A stretch of DNA of 64,000 bases from Sagittula stellata E-37. GTDB lineage: Bacteria > Pseudomonadota > Alphaproteobacteria > Rhodobacterales > Rhodobacteraceae. Shown piece after piece: positions 36,250 to 44,875 of this stretch. Under the pieces are notes generated by a model. That model ran no database searches and was not told the origin of the DNA. It saw only the letters and a list, made by a program, of their open reading frames with translations. Position 1 is the stretch's first letter. Every line of letters begins with the position of its first letter. The stretch spans positions 1,550,001-1,614,000 of the forward strand of contig NZ_CP155729.1 of NCBI RefSeq assembly GCF_039724765.1, read 5' to 3'. The position numbers were made by a program, and so were the translations under genes.

Positions 36250-37521
36250 ATGGATTCCATTCTGGTGACGGGAAACGGCCCGTTGAGCGGCGAGATTCCC
36301 ATCGCGGGCGCCAAGAACGCCTGCCTGACGCTGATGCCCGCGACGCTTCTGTCGGAAGAGCCGCTGACGCTGACCAACGCGCCGCGCCTTTCGGACATCC
36401 GCACGATGACGCTGCTCCTGCAGTCGCTGGGCGCGGAGGTGACGGCCATGAACGCCGGCAAGGTGCTGGCCATGTCCTCCCACGCGCTTACCTCGCAACG
36501 TGCGGAATACGACATCGTGCGCAAGATGCGGGCGTCGATCCTTGTGCTCGGGCCGCTTCTGGCGCGGTACGGTTACGCCGAGGTCTCGCTGCCCGGCGGT
36601 TGCGCAATCGGCGCGCGCCCGGTGGATCTGCACCTCAAGGCAATGGAGGCCATGGGCGCGGAGATGGACCTGCGCGACGGTTATGTCCACGCCAAGGCCC
36701 CTGCGGGCGGTCTGAAGGGCGGCGTGGTCGACTTTCCCTTCGTCTCGGTCGGTGCGACTGAAAACGCGCTGATGGCGGCAACGCTCGCGAAGGGCACCAC
36801 AGTTCTCAAGAACGCGGCGCGGGAGCCGGAGATCGTCGACCTCGCGCACTGCCTGCAGAAGATGGGCGCGCAGATCTCGGGCGAGGGGACTTCGACCATC
36901 GAGGTCCAGGGCGTCGAGCGGCTGGGCGGGGCGACCCACAGCGTCGTCACCGACCGGATCGAACTTGGGACCTATATGCTCGCCCCCGCGATCTGTGGCG
37001 GTGAAGTCACCTGTCTCGGCGGGCGCATCGACCTGCTCGAAGCCTTTTGCGAACGTCTGGATGCCGCAGGCGTCTCGGTCGAGGAAACCGACAAGGGTCT
37101 GAAGGTCGCGCGCAAGAACGCCCGGGTGAAGGCCGTGGATGTCGTGACAGAGCCGTTCCCCGGCTTCCCCACCGACCTGCAGGCACAGATGATGGCGTTG
37201 ATGTGCACGGCGGACGGCAAAGCGGTGCTGGAAGAGAAGATCTTCGAGAACCGCTTCATGCATGCGCCGGAACTGATCCGCATGGGGGCCAGCATCGACG
37301 TGCACGGCGGCACCGCGACCGTGACCGGGGTCGAACGGTTGAAAGGCGCGCCGGTGATGGCGACGGACCTGCGCGCCTCTGTCTCGCTGATCCTTGCCGG
37401 GCTCGCCGCAGAGGGCGAGACCATCGTGAACCGCGTCTATCACCTCGACCGTGGCTACGAGAATGTCGAAGACAAGCTGTCGGCCCTGGGCGCACGGATC
37501 GAACGGGTGGCCGGACAATGA
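36250..37521 (+). CDS. murA: UDP-N-acetylglucosamine 1-carboxyvinyltransferase
   Basis: This 423-residue enzyme transfers enolpyruvate to UDP-GlcNAc, the first committed step of peptidoglycan synthesis. The fosfomycin-target cysteine is in [15 protein letters not shown] near residue 117. [15 protein letters not shown] near residue 20 matches the KN substrate-binding motif. The stop overlaps the DUF2948 start (ATGA). It heads the murA-DUF2948-hisD cluster conserved in alphaproteobacteria. Confidence 0.97.
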   Translation: MDSILVTGNGPLSGEIPIAGAKNACLTLMPATLLSEEPLTLTNAPRLSDIRTMTLLLQSLGAEVTAMNAGKVLAMSSHALTSQRAEYDIVRKMRASILVLGPLLARYGYAEVSLPGGCAIGARPVDLHLKAMEAMGAEMDLRDGYVHAKAPAGGLKGGVVDFPFVSVGATENALMAATLAKGTTVLKNAAREPEIVDLAHCLQKMGAQISGEGTSTIEVQGVERLGGATHSVVTDRIELGTYMLAPAICGGEVTCLGGRIDLLEAFCERLDAAGVSVEETDKGLKVARKNARVKAVDVVTEPFPGFPTDLQAQMMALMCTADGKAVLEEKIFENRFMHAPELIRMGASIDVHGGTATVTGVERLKGAPVMATDLRASVSLILAGLAAEGETIVNRVYHLDRGYENVEDKLSALGARIERVAGQ

Positions 37522-37976
37522 CCGAGGATGCGCGTTTCGAAGACGGCATCGAACGCCCCCTGAACCTCGGTGCGTTCGATGCGGAGGACCTGCAGGTTAT
37601 CTCTGCCCTCGCGCAGGATGCGGTTCTGCCGGTGACGGAGATCAAGTGGCAAAAGGCGCAACGTCGGCTTGGGCTCCTGGTCAATCGCCTGCGCCGCGAG
37701 GTCGGCACCCCCGATGTGGAACGGGTGCAGTCGCTCCTGGTGATCGACAACGTGCAAGGCGTGTCCAGCCAGGGCGTCGACCGGGCGGACAGGGACCTCG
37801 TGCTGCAGATCCTGTCCATCGACTGGGAAGCGGGCGAGGATGCGGCTGGCCATGTCGTGCTGACGCTGGCCGGGGACGGTGCGCTCCGCGCGCATGTCGA
37901 AGCGTTGGAGGTCAGCCTGCGCGACGTGACGCGCCCCTACGTCGCCCCGTCGCGCAAGATGCCCGACCACGGCTGA
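37518..37976 (+). CDS. DUF2948 family protein
   Basis: This 152-residue protein matches the alphaproteobacterial DUF2948 family ([21 protein letters not shown] near residue 17; [14 protein letters not shown] at the end). It overlaps murA by 4 bp, so it is translationally coupled. No catalytic residues are recognised, and the conserved place between murA and hisD is the only functional hint. Confidence 0.9.
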   Translation: MTEDARFEDGIERPLNLGAFDAEDLQVISALAQDAVLPVTEIKWQKAQRRLGLLVNRLRREVGTPDVERVQSLLVIDNVQGVSSQGVDRADRDLVLQILSIDWEAGEDAAGHVVLTLAGDGALRAHVEALEVSLRDVTRPYVAPSRKMPDHG

Positions 37977-38064
37977 TTCCCACGGCGCGGCCCCGCGCTG
38001 CGACCGGGTGTTGAGGCTTGCCGCCCGGCAAGCTATGTCAGCCAGCGTCAACGGAGGTTTGCCA

Positions 38065-39366
38065 ATGCCCGTCTTTCTGGACAGCACGTCCGCCGATTTC
38101 GAGACCCGTTTCGCGGCGCTCCTGTCCGCCAAGCGCGAAGACAGCCCGGACGTGGACGATGTCGTCGCCGGGATCATTGCCGACGTGCGTGAAAAGGGCG
38201 ATGCGGCGGTCCTTGCCCTGACGGCAAAGTTCGACCGTCTGGCCCTGACATCCGACACCATGCGGTTCACTGCGGCGGAGATCGAGGCGGAATGCGCCCG
38301 TGTGCCCGAGGCCGAGGCTCGTGCGCTGGAACTCGCCGCCGAGCGTATCCGCGCCTACCACGTGCGCCAGATCCCCGAGGATGCTGCGTGGACCGACCCG
38401 GAAGGCGCCACGCTGGGCTGGCGCTGGACGGCGGTGTCGGCGGCGGGGCTTTATGTGCCCGGCGGTTTGGCCAGCTACCCGTCCTCTGTCCTGATGAACG
38501 CAGTGCCCGCCAAGGTGGCGGGTGTCGAGCGGCTCGCGATCTGTGTGCCCACGCCGGACGGTGTGGTGAACCCGGCTGTGCTGCTGGCGGCGAAGATCGC
38601 CGGCGTGGACGAGATCTACCGCATCGGTGGGGCGCAGGCGATTGCGGCGCTGGCCTATGGCACCGAGAGCATTGCCCCCGTCGACAAGATCACCGGCCCG
38701 GGCAATGCCTTTGTCGCCGCAGCGAAACGGCGCGTGTTCGGCAAGGTGGGCATCGACATGATCGCGGGCCCGTCCGAGATCCTCGTCATCGCCGACTCGG
38801 ACAACGATCCCGACTGGCTGGCGCTCGACCTCATGAGCCAGGCCGAGCATGACGAATCGGCGCAGGCCCTGCTGATCTGCACCGACGCGGCCTTTGGCCA
38901 GAAGGTGGCGGACGCCGTTGCGAAGCGGCTGGAAACGCTGGCGCGCCGCGATATCGCCGGTGCATCCTGGCGCGACTTCGGAGCGGTCATCACCGTTTCG
39001 GACCTCGACGAGGCCGCGCGCCTGTCGAACCGCATCGCGCCGGAGCACCTGGAACTGTGCGTCGCCGATCCGGAGGCACTGGCCGCGAAATGCGTGCACG
39101 CCGGTGCGATCTTCCTCGGAGGATGGACCCCTGAGGCCATCGGCGACTACGTCGGCGGCCCGAACCACGTCCTGCCGACGGCACGGTCGGCGCGGTTCTC
39201 GTCGGGACTGTCTGTGATGGATTTCCTCAAGCGGACGACCATGGCCCGGATGTCGCCGGAGGCGCTTGGCGCGATCGGTCCCGCGGCCGAGGTGCTGGCG
39301 CGCTCCGAAAGCCTGGAGGCGCATGGCCTGAGCGTTACCGCGCGGTTGCAGAAACTCAACGGTTGA
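38065..39366 (+). CDS. hisD: histidinol dehydrogenase
   Basis: This 433-residue enzyme carries out the last two steps of histidine biosynthesis, oxidising L-histidinol to histidine with NAD. The signature IDMIAGPSEILVIAD and the zinc/substrate segment LMSQAEHDESAQALLI lie mid-protein, with IAPEHLELCV and NHVLPTARSARFSSGLSV in the C-terminal half. ACGGAGG precedes ATG 38065 by 7 bp. It is separate from other his genes, as usual in this group. Confidence 0.96.
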   Translation: MPVFLDSTSADFETRFAALLSAKREDSPDVDDVVAGIIADVREKGDAAVLALTAKFDRLALTSDTMRFTAAEIEAECARVPEAEARALELAAERIRAYHVRQIPEDAAWTDPEGATLGWRWTAVSAAGLYVPGGLASYPSSVLMNAVPAKVAGVERLAICVPTPDGVVNPAVLLAAKIAGVDEIYRIGGAQAIAALAYGTESIAPVDKITGPGNAFVAAAKRRVFGKVGIDMIAGPSEILVIADSDNDPDWLALDLMSQAEHDESAQALLICTDAAFGQKVADAVAKRLETLARRDIAGASWRDFGAVITVSDLDEAARLSNRIAPEHLELCVADPEALAAKCVHAGAIFLGGWTPEAIGDYVGGPNHVLPTARSARFSSGLSVMDFLKRTTMARMSPEALGAIGPAAEVLARSESLEAHGLSVTARLQKLNG

Positions 39367-39487
39367 TCGGCGCGCGCCCCTGGAAACGGTTTATCCGAAA
39401 GTCGGTTGCCCTTACGACCCTGCGCGCCCTTGCCAAAAATGTTAACCGGCTGGTAACCTTTTTGCTGCAGATGCGAAAGACGTCCAG

Positions 39488-39967
39488 ATGAGCCATATCG
39501 CCCACATCCAGCTTGACGATGCCAACCTGCCGCCTCCGACCCCGGAGATCGAGCAGGAGCGCCGCGTCGCCATGTTCGACCTGATGGAGGAGAACTCCTT
39601 CATCCTGCCGCAACGCGACGACCGCGTGGTGCCTCCGGGGCCCTATAACGTCGCCCTGTCGATCCGGGACAAGAGGCTGGTCTTCGTGGTGATGACCGAG
39701 CACGGAGAAACGGCGGCGGAGTTTCATCTTTCGCTCAGCCCGTTCCGGCAGGTGGTCAAGGACTACTTCGCCATCTGCAAAAGCTACTTCGACGCGGTAA
39801 AGACCGCAGCTCCCGGCCAGATCGAAACCATCGACATGGCGCGGCGGGGCATCCATAACGAAGGGGCACGCGTGCTGCAGGAACGCCTGGAGGGCAAGGT
39901 GGAGGTGGACGATGCCACCGCACGACGGCTCTTCACGCTGGTCTGCGTGCTGCACTTCGGGGGGTGA
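39488..39967 (+). CDS. UPF0262 family protein
   Basis: This 159-residue protein matches UPF0262 (ERRVAMFDLMEENSFILP; HLSLSPFRQVVKDYFAICKSYF). The family is almost confined to alphaproteobacteria and uncharacterised. It ends 1 bp before the TTG start of the phosphatase gene, so the two are probably coupled. Confidence 0.92.
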   Translation: MSHIAHIQLDDANLPPPTPEIEQERRVAMFDLMEENSFILPQRDDRVVPPGPYNVALSIRDKRLVFVVMTEHGETAAEFHLSLSPFRQVVKDYFAICKSYFDAVKTAAPGQIETIDMARRGIHNEGARVLQERLEGKVEVDDATARRLFTLVCVLHFGG

Positions 39968-39968
39968 T

Positions 39969-40412
39969 TTGAAGGACTATCCGCAGTCGGTACTGTTCTC
40001 CTGCGACCACAATGCGGTCCGCTCGCCGATGGCGGAGGGGATCATGAAGAAATTCGTGGGCACCCGGACTTACGTGCAGTCGGTCGGCGTGGTCAACGAC
40101 CTCGAGATCGACGGTTTCGCCATCGCTGTCTGCAAGGAGATCGGCGTCGCGCTGGAACGGCACCGCTCGCGCTCCTTCGAGGAGATGGAGCAGATGGGCG
40201 AGATGCTGTCCGGCTTCGACATGATCGTCACCATGTCGCCGGCCTCGCAGCGCAAAGCGCTTGAACTGACACGGTATTATCACCTGACGGTGGATTACTG
40301 GCCGGTGATGGATCCGACCGGCATCGGCGAGTCGCGAGAGCAGAAGCTGAACGCCTACCGCCAGACGCGCGACCAGATCGTGAAGCGCGTGCAGGAACTC
40401 TGGGGCGTCTGA
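39969..40412 (+). CDS. low-molecular-weight protein-tyrosine phosphatase family protein
   Basis: This 147-residue protein carries the phosphatase/arsenate-reductase P-loop CDHNAVRS (C-x5-R-S) at its N-terminus and a DPTG acid region near residue 115. No in-frame ATG or GTG exists before the P-loop, so TTG 39969 is the likely start, 1 bp after the UPF0262 stop. It may dephosphorylate proteins or act on arsenate. Conserved linkage to hisD and infA suggests a housekeeping role. Confidence 0.88.
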   Translation: MKDYPQSVLFSCDHNAVRSPMAEGIMKKFVGTRTYVQSVGVVNDLEIDGFAIAVCKEIGVALERHRSRSFEEMEQMGEMLSGFDMIVTMSPASQRKALELTRYYHLTVDYWPVMDPTGIGESREQKLNAYRQTRDQIVKRVQELWGV

Positions 40413-40502
40413 GGGGCGTCTGATCCTACCGACCGACGGATGTGTTTTCCACGGCGCCGAAACCGGCTAAGGCGGCCATCGGATCGACAGAAGGAGACGG
40501 CC

Positions 40503-40898
40503 ATGGGGCGCGAGGTCATCGAGCGGTATTTCGCAGCATTCAACGCGGGCGACACGGAGGGCATGCTGGACTGTCTTGCCACGGACGTGGAGCATCACGT
40601 CAACGAGGGTCAGATCCGCGTCGGCAAGGTCAAGTTCGCGGAATTCTGCGCGCACATGAGCCACTGCTACGCCGAGAACCTCACGGACATGGTGGTCTTC
40701 GCCAATGACGAAGGCACCCGCGGCGCGGCGGAATACATCGTCAACGGCACCTACAAGGCCACCGATTCCGGCCTGCCGGAGGCCAAAGGCCAGACCTACC
40801 GCCTGCCTGCGGGGTCGTTCTTTTCGTTGAAGGACGGGCTGATCACCCGCGTCGTGACCTACTACAACCTTGCCGACTGGGTGCGCCAGGTCTCATGA
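40503..40898 (+). CDS. SnoaL-like / NTF2-fold ketosteroid isomerase-related protein
   Basis: This 131-residue protein begins GREVIERYFAAFNAGDTEGML, the hallmark helix-turn of SnoaL-like NTF2-fold proteins, and ends ITRVVTYYNLADWVRQV. Such proteins isomerise or hydrolyse small ligands, or only bind them; no catalytic assignment can be made. AAGGAGACGG stands upstream of ATG 40503. It overlaps the next gene by 4 bp (ATGA). It is part of a three-gene insertion in the hisD-infA region. Confidence 0.82.
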   Translation: MGREVIERYFAAFNAGDTEGMLDCLATDVEHHVNEGQIRVGKVKFAEFCAHMSHCYAENLTDMVVFANDEGTRGAAEYIVNGTYKATDSGLPEAKGQTYRLPAGSFFSLKDGLITRVVTYYNLADWVRQVS

Positions 40899-41470
40899 AG
40901 GTCGAACGTCTGACAGGCGATGCGCTTGAGGCGGCGCTTGGCGATCTGGCGCGGCTGAGGATCTCGGTGTTCCGGGCCTTTCCCTATCTCTACGACGGGG
41001 ATCTTGAGTACGAACGTCACTACCTGCGGTCCTATTCCGACAACCCGCGCGCCGTGCTGGTGGCCGCGCGCGACGGTGACAGGATCGTGGGTGCCGCGAC
41101 CGGCATGCCCTTGGCCGATCACGCCGACGCCTCGCAGATCTCCGGCCCGCTGCCGTCGGTCGAACGTGTCTTCTACTGCGCCGAAAGCGTGCTGCTGCCG
41201 GACTACCGCGGGCATGGGCTGGGGCACGCGTTCTTTGACCTGCGCGAGGCGGAGGCGCGGAAGCAGGGGTTCGATTACACCCTGTTCTGTGGCGTCGTTC
41301 GCCCGGAGGATCATCCGATGCGCCCGGAAGGCTACCGCCCGCTCGATGGGTTCTGGCGCAAGCGCGGGTACGAAAAGGCAGAGGGTGTCACCGCCACGTT
41401 CCACTGGACGGATCTGGGCGACACGGAGGAGCGCCCGCACAGGCTTCAGGCCTGGATGCGTCGGCTTTGA
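40895..41470 (+). CDS. GNAT family N-acetyltransferase
   Basis: This 191-residue GNAT protein has the acetyl-CoA loop LLPDYRGHGLGHAFFDLREAEA (R-G-x-G-x-G/A) near residue 108. The C-terminal segment RPLDGFWRKRGYEK is typical of the fold's last strand. It is translationally coupled to the SnoaL-like gene (ATGA) and followed, 69 bp on, by a nitrilase-type hydrolase. The set may process a small amide or amine substrate. Confidence 0.87.
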   Translation: MKVERLTGDALEAALGDLARLRISVFRAFPYLYDGDLEYERHYLRSYSDNPRAVLVAARDGDRIVGAATGMPLADHADASQISGPLPSVERVFYCAESVLLPDYRGHGLGHAFFDLREAEARKQGFDYTLFCGVVRPEDHPMRPEGYRPLDGFWRKRGYEKAEGVTATFHWTDLGDTEERPHRLQAWMRRL

Positions 41471-41539
41471 GCCTTGCGGCGCTGTCCCGGCCGGGGCAGG
41501 GACACGTCCGCACAGGGTGCAAGACATGAGGACCACGGA

Positions 41540-42418
41540 ATGAAGATCGCCACCGCCGCCTACAACATGGATTTCCTCGACGACTGGGCCGCCTACGAGG
41601 CCAAGCTTGAACGCTGGGTCAGCGGCGCGGCGGGCGAGGGCGCGGACCTGCTGGTCTTCCCGGAATACGGCGCGATGGAACTGGCGACGCTGGCCGGGCG
41701 GGACGTGGCGATGGACCTGCAGGGCTCCATCCGGGCGGTGTCGCAACGTGTGCCGGAGGCCGATGCGCTTCACGCCAAACTGGCGGAGCGCTACGAGGTG
41801 CACATCCTCGCGGCATCCGCGCCGGTCGAGACGGGCGAGGGGCTGCCGGTCAACCGCGCGCGCTTCTTCGCGCCGGGCGGCGCGATGGCGACGATCGACA
41901 AGCAGATCATGACCCGTTTCGAGCGCGAGGAGTGGGGCGTGCGCGGCGGCGCACCGCTGGAGGTCTTCGACACGGCCCTGGGACGGATCGGCGTGCTGAT
42001 CTGCTACGATTCGGAGTTCCCGCTTCTGGCGCGCGGGCTGTCAGAGGCGGAACTCCTGCTGGTGCCCTCCTGCACGGAAGTGCTGGCCGGGTACTGGCGC
42101 GTGCGAATCGGTTCGATGGCGCGGGCGCTGGAACAGCAGTGCGCGGTGGCCATGTCCTCCACCGTCGGCACCTGCGACTGGTCCTACGCGGTCGACACCA
42201 ATTGCGGCGCGGGCGGTGTGTTTGCGCCCCCGGACCGGGGTTTTCCCTCGACAGGCGTGATCGCCGAGGGCAAGCTGAACGCACCGGGCTGGACCTTTGC
42301 GGAGGTGGATCTTGCAGCGGTGGCGGAGGTCCGGCGCGATGGCGTCGTCCTGAACCGCACCCATTGGGCAGAGCAGTCCGGCCGTGACGGCAGGGCGCCT
42401 GTCACGCTGTTGAAATGA
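41540..42418 (+). CDS. nitrilase superfamily carbon-nitrogen hydrolase
   Basis: This 292-residue hydrolase shows the nitrilase triad: glutamate in LLVFPEYGAME (about residue 43), lysine in IDKQIMTRFE (about residue 120), and cysteine in GVLICYDSEFP (about residue 155). Members hydrolyse amides, N-carbamoyl compounds or nitriles. The residue after the cysteine is tyrosine, which fits amidase-type branches rather than true nitrilases. GAGGA precedes ATG 41540. It is the last accessory gene before infA. Confidence 0.9.
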   Translation: MKIATAAYNMDFLDDWAAYEAKLERWVSGAAGEGADLLVFPEYGAMELATLAGRDVAMDLQGSIRAVSQRVPEADALHAKLAERYEVHILAASAPVETGEGLPVNRARFFAPGGAMATIDKQIMTRFEREEWGVRGGAPLEVFDTALGRIGVLICYDSEFPLLARGLSEAELLLVPSCTEVLAGYWRVRIGSMARALEQQCAVAMSSTVGTCDWSYAVDTNCGAGGVFAPPDRGFPSTGVIAEGKLNAPGWTFAEVDLAAVAEVRRDGVVLNRTHWAEQSGRDGRAPVTLLK

Positions 42419-42516
42419 CGCACTGACGAGATGTGACTTGAAAACCGGAAGGGATCGGACCATATCGTGGTGCGCCTTGCCCTTGCGCAGCAGGGGCGGA
42501 CCACGAAGGAGAGACC

Positions 42517-42735
42517 ATGGCCAAGGAAGATACGCTCGAATTTCCCGGTGTCGTGAAGGAACTCCTGCCGAATGCGACGTTCCGGGTCGAGCTTGAAAAC
42601 GGCCATGAGATCATCGCACATACGGCAGGCAAGATGCGCAAGAACCGCATCCGCGTTCTGGCCGGCGACCGGGTCCAGGTGGAAATGACGCCCTACGATC
42701 TGACGAAGGGCCGCATCAACTACCGCTTCAAATAA
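42517..42735 (+). CDS. infA: translation initiation factor IF-1
   Basis: This 72-residue S1-fold protein matches IF-1 end to end ([20 protein letters not shown] to KGRINYRFK). It binds the 30S A-site and aids initiation. AAGGAGAG precedes the ATG, and a terminator follows at 42753, so maf and the following genes need their own promoter or read-through. Confidence 0.98.
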   Translation: MAKEDTLEFPGVVKELLPNATFRVELENGHEIIAHTAGKMRKNRIRVLAGDRVQVEMTPYDLTKGRINYRFK

Positions 42736-42752
42736 CCGAGACCACGAAGATG

Positions 42753-42776
42753 GACCGCGCTTTCGGCGCGGTCTTT
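42753..42776 (+). terminator. intrinsic terminator of infA
   Basis: GACCGCGC pairs with GCGCGGTC (8 bp, 5-nt loop), followed by TTT. Confidence 0.8.
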
Positions 42777-42890
42777 CCTTGTCCGACGCTTGGATCGTGC
42801 CGCCCGCGACGCGCGGCGCACCCTTTATCATCCTGCCCGCGTGGCGTAGGTCACGGCTGAACTTTGCAGCGACGGTCCGGAAGGTATCAC

Positions 42891-43478
42891 ATGACGAAAC
42901 CCCGCCTCATCCTCGGGTCAGGCTCTCCGCGCCGCCGCGAGTTGCTGGCGCAGCTGGGCATCGTGGCAGACGATATCCGTCCGCCCGACATCGACGAGGA
43001 CCCTGTGAAGGGAGAACTGCCGCGACCCTATTGCGTGCGGCTCGCGCGGGAAAAGGCCCTGGCGATCCCTGCGGAAGACGACGAAATCGTGCTCTCCGCC
43101 GATACCACCGTCGCCCTCGGGCGCCGCATCCTCGGCAAGCCGGAGGACGAGAAGGAGGCCGCGGCGTTCCTTGCCCTGCTGTCCGGGCGCCGTCACCGGG
43201 TCGTCACCGCCGTGGCCGTCCGCCGCGGCGACCGTGTGTGGGAGCGTGACGTCGTCACCCAGGTGAAGATGAAGATGCTGTCGAACGAGGAAATGAACGC
43301 CTACCTTGCCTCCGGCGACTGGCGTGGCAAGGCGGGCGGTTACGGGATACAAGGGCCGGCGGGGGCGCTGATCCCCTGGATCTCCGGCTCTTTCACTGCT
43401 GTCGTCGGCCTGCCGCTGGCCGAAACGGCGCATCTGCTGCAAGCTGCGGGCTACCCGCTATACAAGGACGCGCCATGA
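42891..43478 (+). CDS. maf: Maf family nucleotide pyrophosphatase
   Basis: This 195-residue protein has the Maf signature [18 protein letters not shown] at the N-terminus, [17 protein letters not shown] with the catalytic aspartate, and [16 protein letters not shown] near the C-terminus. Maf proteins hydrolyse non-canonical or modified nucleotides (dTTP/UTP type). GGAAGG precedes ATG 42891. The stop overlaps the next start (ATGA), so it is coupled to the RNase gene. Confidence 0.94.
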   Translation: MTKPRLILGSGSPRRRELLAQLGIVADDIRPPDIDEDPVKGELPRPYCVRLAREKALAIPAEDDEIVLSADTTVALGRRILGKPEDEKEAAAFLALLSGRRHRVVTAVAVRRGDRVWERDVVTQVKMKMLSNEEMNAYLASGDWRGKAGGYGIQGPAGALIPWISGSFTAVVGLPLAETAHLLQAAGYPLYKDAP

Positions 43479-44506
43479 AGGGACGCACGATCGCTCTGGA
43501 CACGTGGAACGGCCGGGAGGCCGCCGCGCTGATGGTGGATGGCCGGCTGGAGGACCTCTTCATCGAGGGCGACCTGCCGCGCCCCGGCAGTCTCTACCGC
43601 GCCATCGCGCAACGCCCGATGAAAGGGCAGGGGGGCATGTTCCTCGAAACGCCGGACGGCAATGCCTTCCTGAGGCAGGTCAAGGGCCTGTCGCAGGGCG
43701 GACTGATCCTTGTGCAGGTAACGGGCTTCGCCGAGCCGGGCAAGGCGCTGCCGGTCACCTCGAAACTGTTGTTCAAGTCGCGCCACGCCATCGTCACGGC
43801 GGATGCGCCCGGCATCAACGTCTCGCGCCAGATCCGGGACGACGACGCGCGCGAAGCCGTTCTGGAGCTGGCGCACGACGTGCTGGCCGAGGCACCGCTG
43901 CCGGAGGGCGCGGGCCTGATCCTGCGGTCGTCCTGCGCGGGCGCTGCCGACGACGCCGTGGCCGAGGACATCCTGGCCATGTCGCAACTGGCCGCCGCCG
44001 TCCTGTCGGACACAACGGGTGGCGCGGAACTGCTGGTCGAGGGCGACGGCCCGCACGCGCTGGCCTGGCGTGAATGGGCCGAACCGGCAGAGGTCGACGA
44101 CGCCCCGGGCAGCTTCGAACGGCACGGCGTGGACGAGGCGCTCGATGCGCTGAAGTCGCCGCGCGTGGCGCTGGGGGCCAACGCCTCCATGGTGATCGAG
44201 CCGACCACCGCGCTGATCGCGGTCGACGTGAACACCGGTGGCGATACGTCTCCGGCGGCCGGGCTGAAGGCGACGATCGCCGCATTCCGCGACCTGCCGC
44301 GCCAGTTGCGGCTGCGGGGACTGGGCGGTCAGGTGGTGGTCGACCCGGCGCCGATGCCGAAGAAGGACCGCCGCCAGGTCGAGAGTGCGCTGAAGGCGGC
44401 GCTGAAGAAGGACGCGGTGGAGACCATCGTCGTCGGCTGGACCAACCTCGGGCTGCTGGAATTGCAGCGCAAAAGGGACCGGGTGCCGGTCGGGGGGCTG
44501 CTGTGA
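43475..44506 (+). CDS. short ribonuclease E/G family protein
   Basis: This 343-residue RNase E/G-type protein is clearly shorter than E. coli RNase G (489). The catalytic core is visible: [12 protein letters not shown] contains one metal-binding aspartate, and [20 protein letters not shown] the second. The region after about residue 330, which in RNase E holds the zinc-link CPxC and small domain, is missing. It may process rRNA or mRNA in monomeric form. It overlaps maf (ATGA) and yacG (GTGA). Confidence 0.88.
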   Translation: MKGRTIALDTWNGREAAALMVDGRLEDLFIEGDLPRPGSLYRAIAQRPMKGQGGMFLETPDGNAFLRQVKGLSQGGLILVQVTGFAEPGKALPVTSKLLFKSRHAIVTADAPGINVSRQIRDDDAREAVLELAHDVLAEAPLPEGAGLILRSSCAGAADDAVAEDILAMSQLAAAVLSDTTGGAELLVEGDGPHALAWREWAEPAEVDDAPGSFERHGVDEALDALKSPRVALGANASMVIEPTTALIAVDVNTGGDTSPAAGLKATIAAFRDLPRQLRLRGLGGQVVVDPAPMPKKDRRQVESALKAALKKDAVETIVVGWTNLGLLELQRKRDRVPVGGLL

Positions 44507-44685
44507 GCTGTCCGATCTGCGGAAAACCGACAGAGCCCAAGGTCCGGCCCTTCTGTTCGAAGCGCTGTGCCGATGTGGACCTCGCGAAGTGGCTGGGGGG
44601 CGGATACGCGATCCCCTCGGACGACCCGGAGGATCTGGAGGAGGCGGCGCAAGCTGCCGAAGAGGCATTGCGCAAACCGCACTGA
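44503..44685 (+). CDS. yacG: DNA gyrase inhibitor / zinc-binding protein YacG
   Basis: This 60-residue protein starts at GTG 44503 and has four zinc-ligand cysteines in CPICGKP and FCSKRCADVDLAKWL, as in YacG, followed by an acidic, alanine-rich tail. YacG binds GyrB and inhibits DNA binding by gyrase in E. coli. The start overlaps the RNase gene stop (GTGA). Confidence 0.93.
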   Translation: MSCPICGKPTEPKVRPFCSKRCADVDLAKWLGGGYAIPSDDPEDLEEAAQAAEEALRKPH

Positions 44686-44782
44686 GACGGGTTTCGCCGC
44701 GCTGGCGCGCGCCGATCCGCGCCGCCTGCGGCGGCGGGTGGCCCTTGTCCCGTCGGGGTGCGCGGGATGGCGGGCGCGGGCA

Positions 44783-44806
44783 GAGGTATTTTTGCCAAGA
44801 TGAAGG
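44783..44806 (+). repeat. dispersed intergenic element, copy 1
   Basis: A 24-bp sequence beginning GAGGTATTTTTGCCAAGATG and ending AAGG follows a GC-rich run between yacG and the class V enzyme gene. A second near-identical copy lies at 48845-48869. Confidence 0.75.
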
Positions 44807-44875
44807 TGCGGGTTGCGCCTTGCCGGGCCGACGATGGCGCTTTTCTTCGCCGCGCGGCAGGCGTACTCATCCGGC

